Positions 53,274 to 58,244 of a DNA stretch of 58,244 nt are shown here, one piece after another. Position numbers and translations under genes: made by a program. Positions within the stretch are counted from its first letter, which is position 1, and each line of letters opens with the position of its first letter. The stretch is taken from positions 1 to 58,244 of the forward strand of contig JANRIC010000008.1 of the NCBI GenBank assembly GCA_033765345.1, read 5' to 3'. Source of the stretch: JANRIC01 sp033765345 (GTDB taxonomy: Bacteria > Bacteroidota > Bacteroidia > Cytophagales > Microscillaceae). The notes beneath the pieces are model-generated. The model searched no databases, had not been told where the DNA came from, and saw nothing but the letters and a program-made list of their open reading frames with translations.

Positions 53274-55334
53274 ATGAAAAATTATTACCTTTTGATTTTT
53301 ATCTTATTTATCTGCGCCTATACACACGTAATGGGTCAGGACAATACAGCTGGTCAAAACCTTAGAATAAATTCGGACACTGCCAGAGATGACAAAAATA
53401 TTCTTTATTTCCGATTTATCAATGAATATCCACACTATTACAACAAAGAAGAACTTGCTGCCATAGACCAACTCCTGCAAGCCGGTAAGCTGGAAAAAGC
53501 TTATGAAGCATTATATGCTTATGTGATGCGTTTCGGCATTAAAAACTTTCAAAAAGATGCATTTCTGTTGTGGCGACTGGGCAAATTAGCCGAACAACTT
53601 AAGTATATCGACAAAGCCAAAATCTTTTATAACCTGGTAATCAAACACCATCCAGAAGGTAAAAAAATGGAGTACCGCCTCTATTACGACTCTTTAAACC
53701 GTAATAATCTGGATTATTATCTCCCTGTAGAATACTATTATACCTATGCCAATGCCAGTAGTAACATAGATACGCTGGATATTCCTGAAAGTATTTATAC
53801 GGATGTGGGCGACTCTGTCAATTCGGTTTATAATGATTATGCACCTGTACTTTCTGGCAATGATCTGGTACTGGTATTTACTTCCCAACGAAAGCAAGTT
53901 CGAAATGGTATGCGTTATCAGGCTGACGAAGATTTTTATTTTTCTCGCAAAGCTGATAGCTTATATGTGACTCAAACAGAAGAAGGTAGTAGAATTGACA
54001 CCCTGCCCTGGACGGAGGCCAAACCCTTCCCCGGTGGCATCAATTCACAGTTTAATGAAGGCTCACTTTGCATCAGCCGTGACGGGCGTACAATTTATTT
54101 TGCCCGATGCCAAAGCCCTGATGGTTATGGAGATTGTGACATTTTTGTCTCTTTCAGAAAAGACGATAACTCCTGGACTTCTCCCCAAAACCTAGGGCTG
54201 AATGTGAATACCATCAGTTGGGAATCTCAACCTGCACTTTCACACACGGGCGACACATTATTCTTTGCTTCTGACAGGCTCGGGGGCTTTGGGGGCTCGG
54301 ATATTTATTATACTTATAAGACTGACTTCAGACAGCAAGGCCAAGATACACTTTGGCAATGGGCACCAGCGCAAAATATCGGGCCTATCATCAATACCCG
54401 CTACAATGAGGTAAGTCCTTTTTATCACCCAAAGCACGAGATTCTTTACTTTAGCTCTGACGGACAATTGGTTAATTTTGGAGGATTTGACATTTATAAG
54501 TCCTACCGAGTAAGAGCCAAATGGGCAGAACCGCGCAATATCGGCCCGCTGGTCAATTATAATAAGGATGAATACTATTTTACGATTGATTCCAAATCAA
54601 CCAATCTGTATTATGCCAAATTGACTAAAACCCGCTTCTTTGACTATGCCGTAGGAGATACTGTCGTCAAAGAATCTTTGAATATCCACACGGCTTTTTT
54701 ACCCATGGAAGCACAACCTTTGGCTACTACCGTACTGGAAGGCCAAGTGACCGATTCGCTCACTGGAGCTGCTTTCGAGGGGATTATTTCCATTATCGAT
54801 CTGGACAATGGCATTGAGGTGGCACCCAAGTACATCCGCCCTGACGGTTCTTATCGCTTTGACCTAATTCGTAACAATAATTATCTGGTGATTATTACCG
54901 GAGATGACTTTCTGAGGATTGAAAAGCAGTTTTTGTTAAAAGGAGATACCACGTTGAATATCTCTGCACCTTCTATCCAGTTTAAAAAATGGAAATTTGA
55001 GGCCGTGGAGTTTGATGAAAATAGCTCCGAGATTACTGATAAAATGGTCAAAGACCTCAACAAATTGGTGCTTTTCCTATCCGATCACCCCAATTTGGGT
55101 CTAAAAATCTCCGGGCATACCGATTCGCAAGGAAGTGATACCGATAATATGAATCTCTCGCAGGCCAGAGCTGATGCCATCAAAAATTATATCATTTCCA
55201 AAGGAAAATTTAAAGATTCTCGCATTGAAGCCATCGGCTACGGTAGCCGAAACCCTATCATCACACCTGAAGTCACCGAAGACGACCGCCGCATCAACCG
55301 CAGGGTAGAATTTGAGATTGTAAAATTGTACTGA
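53274..55334 (+). CDS. TPR / PD40 / OmpA outer-membrane protein (second PorE-like)
   Basis: The 686-residue protein has a signal peptide (to THVMGQ), TPR-like helices (about 60-135), PD40 propeller blades (about 180-440, with SRDGRTIYFA and SHTGDTLFFAS), a carboxypeptidase-like beta domain (about 480-560) and an OmpA peptidoglycan-binding domain (about 575-686; SGHTDSQGSDTDNMNLSQA). It shares the PorE-like layout with the gene at 19083-21047 but is longer at the N-terminus. It is likely an outer-membrane protein anchored to peptidoglycan. No T9SS gene is beside it. A bidirectional terminator separates it from valS. Confidence 0.84.
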   Translation: MKNYYLLIFILFICAYTHVMGQDNTAGQNLRINSDTARDDKNILYFRFINEYPHYYNKEELAAIDQLLQAGKLEKAYEALYAYVMRFGIKNFQKDAFLLWRLGKLAEQLKYIDKAKIFYNLVIKHHPEGKKMEYRLYYDSLNRNNLDYYLPVEYYYTYANASSNIDTLDIPESIYTDVGDSVNSVYNDYAPVLSGNDLVLVFTSQRKQVRNGMRYQADEDFYFSRKADSLYVTQTEEGSRIDTLPWTEAKPFPGGINSQFNEGSLCISRDGRTIYFARCQSPDGYGDCDIFVSFRKDDNSWTSPQNLGLNVNTISWESQPALSHTGDTLFFASDRLGGFGGSDIYYTYKTDFRQQGQDTLWQWAPAQNIGPIINTRYNEVSPFYHPKHEILYFSSDGQLVNFGGFDIYKSYRVRAKWAEPRNIGPLVNYNKDEYYFTIDSKSTNLYYAKLTKTRFFDYAVGDTVVKESLNIHTAFLPMEAQPLATTVLEGQVTDSLTGAAFEGIISIIDLDNGIEVAPKYIRPDGSYRFDLIRNNNYLVIITGDDFLRIEKQFLLKGDTTLNISAPSIQFKKWKFEAVEFDENSSEITDKMVKDLNKLVLFLSDHPNLGLKISGHTDSQGSDTDNMNLSQARADAIKNYIISKGKFKDSRIEAIGYGSRNPIITPEVTEDDRRINRRVEFEIVKLY

Positions 55335-55360
55335 TGTTTATAGTTGAAGGCATTAAAAAT

Positions 55361-55409
55361 AAAACCCATAAGCTCCATGCGTGAAAACAATTTTGAGCTT
55401 ATGGGTTTT
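55361..55409. terminator. Bidirectional terminator between ompA-like gene and valS
   Basis: A perfect 15-bp stem AAAACCCATAAGCTC (55361-55375) / GAGCTTATGGGTTTT (55395-55409) with a 19-nt loop lies 27 bp after one stop codon and 6 bp before the other, serving both convergent genes. Confidence 0.88.
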
Positions 55410-55414
55410 GATTT

Positions 55415-58045
55415 TTATCTACTCAAAGCGGAAATAGATTCTTCCAAAGCTTTGATTTTTGATTCTGCATCGGCTTTTTTCTGTTTTTCGGCCTCAACGA
55501 CCTCAGGTTTGGCATTAGACACAAAACGTTCATTGCCGAGTTTTTTTTCTACACTCATCAAGAATCCTTTCTGATATTCCAAGTCCTTTTGCAGTTTTTC
55601 CAATTCTTTTTCTACATCAATTTGCCCTTCGATAGGAATAAAGAACTCGTGGTTTTTGACCAGAAAACCGGCTGCCCCTTCCAGCGCATCTTCTACAAAA
55701 TCAAGGTTTTGGATATTGGATAGCTTCTGAATAATAGTACCGAATCGCTCAAAGAGTGCCTTTTCTTGAGTTTTAATTTTCAAATCCAGGGCTACTTTGG
55801 GTGAAATTTGCTTGGCGTTGCGGGTATTACGGATTTGGGTAATGACTTCAAAGACCACTTCGGCTTCTGCCAAAATGGTTTTGTCGGGAATTGCCTCAGC
55901 TTGGGGATATGAGGCTATGGAAATAGAATCTCCTTCCTTACGCTCGGCGATTTCCTGCCAGATTTCTTCGGTAATAAAAGGCATAAAAGGATGGAGTAAT
56001 TTAAGTAATTTTTCAAAAAACTCAATGGTTTTTTGATAGGTCTGTACATCCAGTCCCTTGCCTTGCTCAGGTTTGATGATCTCCAGATACCAGGCACAGA
56101 AGGCATCCGTCCAGAAAAGCTTGTAAATTGTCATCAAAGCATCTGAAATACGAAAATCTACATAATATGCCTCCATTTCTATAATTGCCTGATTAAGAGC
56201 CGCTTCAAACCAGGTGATCGCCGTTTCGTGCTGAGGTGTCAAGCCTTGATCTATCTCCCAACCGTGAATCAAACGGAAGGAATTCCAGATTTTATTGGCA
56301 AAATTACGCCCTTGCTCACAAAGTTTTTCATCAAATAACAAATCATTCCCGGCAGGGCTACTGAATAAAATCCCTGATCGAACGCCATCTGTACTAAATT
56401 GCTCCATCAGTTCAATTGGGTCAGGTGAATTTCCCAAAGATTTGGACATTTTGCGTCTTTGTTTGTCGCGAACCATCCCTGTAAAATACACATTTTTAAA
56501 GGGTTTTTCTTGGCGGTATTCATAGCCTGCAATAATCATTCGGGCTACCCAAAAGAAAATAATATCAAACCCGGTGACGAGCGTAGAAGTCGGATAATAA
56601 TATTTGATTTCTTTATTTTCAGGGTTTTCCAGACCATTAAATAGCTGTAAAGGCCAAAGCCAGGAGGAAGCCCAGGTATCGAGTACGTCTTCATCTTGGC
56701 GCAGGTCTTCCATTTGAAGGTTTGGATTTTTCTCTTGAGCCAATTGCAGTGCCTCTTCGGGGGTTTTGGCTACCACAAAATCACCGTCCGGCAGGTAATA
56801 GGCCGGAATCCGGTGCCCCCACCAAAGCTGACGGGAGATACACCAATCTTTCACATTTTCCATCCAGCTTCGATACATATTCTTAAACTTAGTCGGGTGG
56901 AATTGAACCTCATCATTCAGGACATTCTCCAGGGCGGGTTTGGAAAATTCTTTCATCGCAATAAACCATTGCGTAGAAATGCGCGGCTCTATAACTGCCC
57001 CGGTACGCTCGGAAGTACCTACCTGATTTTTGTAATCTTCTATTTTTACGATATGCCCTAATGCTTCCAGTTCCAGTGCAATTTCTTTACGAACCACAAA
57101 ACGGTCTTTGCCGATGTATTGTGGTGCTTGTGCGGCTTCGCTGAGTGTACCGTCTTCGTTGAGGGTATCGATGGTTTCCAGCTTATGTTTTTGACCCAGT
57201 TCATAGTCATTGAGGTCGTGGGCAGGAGTCACTTTGAGGCAGCCTGTACCGAACTCCATACTCACGTATTCATCCAGAATAATCGGTATTTCCCGGTTGA
57301 TGATTGGTACAAGGGCTTTTTTTCCGTGTAAATGCGTATAACGGGCATCTTCGGGATGAATACAAATGGCAGTATCACCCAGGATGGTTTCGGGGCGAGT
57401 GGTAGCAATGGTTACAAACTCATCAGAATCCTTGATACGGTATTTGACAAAATATAATTTGGAATTCACCTCTTTATAAATCACTTCTTCATCTGAGAGG
57501 GCGGTTTTCCCGGCGGGGTCCCAGTTGATCATTCTTGCTCCACGATAGATATAGCCTTTGTGATACAAATCCACAAAAACATCGGTCACAGCTTTGTAGT
57601 AAGCCGGATTCATGGTGAAGTCAGTCCTGTCCCAATCGCAGGAGCAGCCTAGTTTTTTGAGTTGATGGAGGATGATCCCGCCGTATTTTTCGGTCCATTC
57701 CCAGCAATATTTCAGGAACTCATCCCGGCTAAGGTCTTTTTTGGCTATTCCTTGTTCTTTGAGCATGGCTACGACCTTGGCTTCTGTGGCAATAGAAGCG
57801 TGGTCGGTTCCGGGAACCCAGCAGGCATTTTTGCCTTCCATCCGGGCTTTGCGGATGAGTATGTCCTGGATGGTGTTGTTGAGCATGTGCCCCATGTGAA
57901 GTACGCCAGTTACATTCGGCGGAGGAATGACGATGGTATAAGGCTCACGCTCATCGGGCTCGGAGTGAAAAAACTTATGATCTAGCCAATACTGATACCA
58001 TTTCTCCTCAATAGCTTTAGGCTCGTAAGTTTTGGAAATTGCCAT
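55415..58045 (-). CDS. valS: Valyl-tRNA synthetase
   Basis: The 876-residue class I synthetase charges tRNA-Val. It has the HIGH-type motif HMGH (50-53), the editing domain (about 190-330, with TTRPETILGDTA), the KMSKS motif (RRKMSKSLGNSPDP), an anticodon-binding domain, and a C-terminal coiled-coil arm (about 810-876). Length and order are typical. A TAAATTTG -7 element lies 37-44 bp upstream, next to a 9-bp tandem repeat. Confidence 0.97.
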   Translation of the reverse strand: MAISKTYEPKAIEEKWYQYWLDHKFFHSEPDEREPYTIVIPPPNVTGVLHMGHMLNNTIQDILIRKARMEGKNACWVPGTDHASIATEAKVVAMLKEQGIAKKDLSRDEFLKYCWEWTEKYGGIILHQLKKLGCSCDWDRTDFTMNPAYYKAVTDVFVDLYHKGYIYRGARMINWDPAGKTALSDEEVIYKEVNSKLYFVKYRIKDSDEFVTIATTRPETILGDTAICIHPEDARYTHLHGKKALVPIINREIPIILDEYVSMEFGTGCLKVTPAHDLNDYELGQKHKLETIDTLNEDGTLSEAAQAPQYIGKDRFVVRKEIALELEALGHIVKIEDYKNQVGTSERTGAVIEPRISTQWFIAMKEFSKPALENVLNDEVQFHPTKFKNMYRSWMENVKDWCISRQLWWGHRIPAYYLPDGDFVVAKTPEEALQLAQEKNPNLQMEDLRQDEDVLDTWASSWLWPLQLFNGLENPENKEIKYYYPTSTLVTGFDIIFFWVARMIIAGYEYRQEKPFKNVYFTGMVRDKQRRKMSKSLGNSPDPIELMEQFSTDGVRSGILFSSPAGNDLLFDEKLCEQGRNFANKIWNSFRLIHGWEIDQGLTPQHETAITWFEAALNQAIIEMEAYYVDFRISDALMTIYKLFWTDAFCAWYLEIIKPEQGKGLDVQTYQKTIEFFEKLLKLLHPFMPFITEEIWQEIAERKEGDSISIASYPQAEAIPDKTILAEAEVVFEVITQIRNTRNAKQISPKVALDLKIKTQEKALFERFGTIIQKLSNIQNLDFVEDALEGAAGFLVKNHEFFIPIEGQIDVEKELEKLQKDLEYQKGFLMSVEKKLGNERFVSNAKPEVVEAEKQKKADAESKIKALEESISALSR

Positions 58046-58081
58046 AGTTCAAATCAATGTTTGGTGTGAAAAATCGGAGTA

Positions 58082-58089
58082 CAAATTTA
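58082..58089 (-). promoter_or_regulatory. Predicted -7 element of valS
   Basis: TAAATTTG on the minus strand is an exact TAnnTTTG match. The expected -33 position (about 58109-58113) falls on the first unit of the tandem repeat and has no TTTG. Confidence 0.45.
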
Positions 58090-58108
58090 GGAAAACAATG
58101 GATATGGG

Positions 58109-58244
58109 AATTAAAATAATTAAAATAATTAAAATAATTAAAATAATTAAAATAATTAAAATAATTAAAATAATTAAAATAATTAAAATAATTAAAATAA
58201 TTAAAATAATTAAAATAATTAAAATAATTAAAATAATTAAAATA
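58109..58244. repeat. 9-bp tandem repeat, at least 15 copies, running off the window
   Basis: The unit AATTAAAAT repeats perfectly with a 9-bp period from 58109 to the last base, about 15 copies. No spacer or interruption is present. It starts 20 bp upstream of the valS -7 element, so the tract replaces the usual -33 region. The true length is unknown because the window ends inside it. Confidence 0.95.

Noticed and set aside
1..58244. tRNA or rRNA genes in the gaps
   Set aside because: Gaps were read for cloverleaf-like arms and rRNA-like sequence; none was recognised. A covariance-model search would settle this.

Overview
The window looks like chromosomal DNA of a free-living Bacteroidota, most likely of the Cytophagales or a related order. 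The evidence is protein content: SusC-like TonB receptors with an N-terminal carboxypeptidase-regulatory-like domain, PorE-like TPR/PD40/OmpA proteins, a DUF4836 lipoprotein, DUF2520 and UbiA proteins, and the order purH-mreB-mreC-mreD-PBP2-rodA. Several starts also have TAnnTTTG-type -7 elements. The genus cannot be fixed from sequence alone. No rRNA, tRNA, CRISPR array, integrase or transposase was seen.

Layout. (1) 145-8014: a leftward four-gene sugar operon (DUF1080/PA14 lipoprotein, beta-propeller/cupredoxin protein, Gfo/Idh/MocA oxidoreductase, xylose-isomerase-like protein) with a divergent LacI-family regulator. It resembles the gene set of oxidative (3-keto) glycoside breakdown. (2) 8019-13016: a penicillin-acylase-family Ntn hydrolase and two membrane proteins (DUF4153, DUF2721). 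(3) 13021-16520: an accessory patch with an overlapping AAA15-type ATPase / DUF4435-TOPRIM pair, which is the architecture of the PARIS anti-phage system (ariA-ariB). It has its own promoter and is preceded by an orphan antitoxin-like gene and a 417-residue protein of unknown family. (4) 16521-18905: trpE, embedded between repeat blocks (an 80-bp palindromic MITE-like element, ten 21-bp tandem repeats, heptanucleotide tracts and an interspersed AT-rich element). (5) 19083-22647: a probable folD-queE-porE-like operon. (6) 22790-25547: a run of small exported or membrane proteins of unknown function. (7) 25736-34756: three consecutive TonB-dependent receptor genes. (8) 34936-41740: DUF2520 and UbiA proteins, 5-formyl-THF cyclo-ligase, HldD, then a DUF4836 lipoprotein, an LspA paralogue and a GH53 galactanase. 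(9) 41773-49665: purN-purH-mreB-mreC-mreD-PBP2-rodA, all leftward and nearly contiguous. (10) 49815-58244: a bestrophin-like membrane protein, Lon, a second PorE-like OmpA protein, ValS, and a 9-bp tandem repeat that runs off the window edge beside the valS promoter.

Most of the window is ordinary housekeeping and envelope biology. The parts that deserve a second look are the PARIS-like locus with its palindrome-bearing promoter and unknown upstream genes, the keto-sugar operon with a copper-protein fusion, the LspA paralogue that carries its own lipobox-like sequence, and the short repeats that sit directly against stop codons or promoters.
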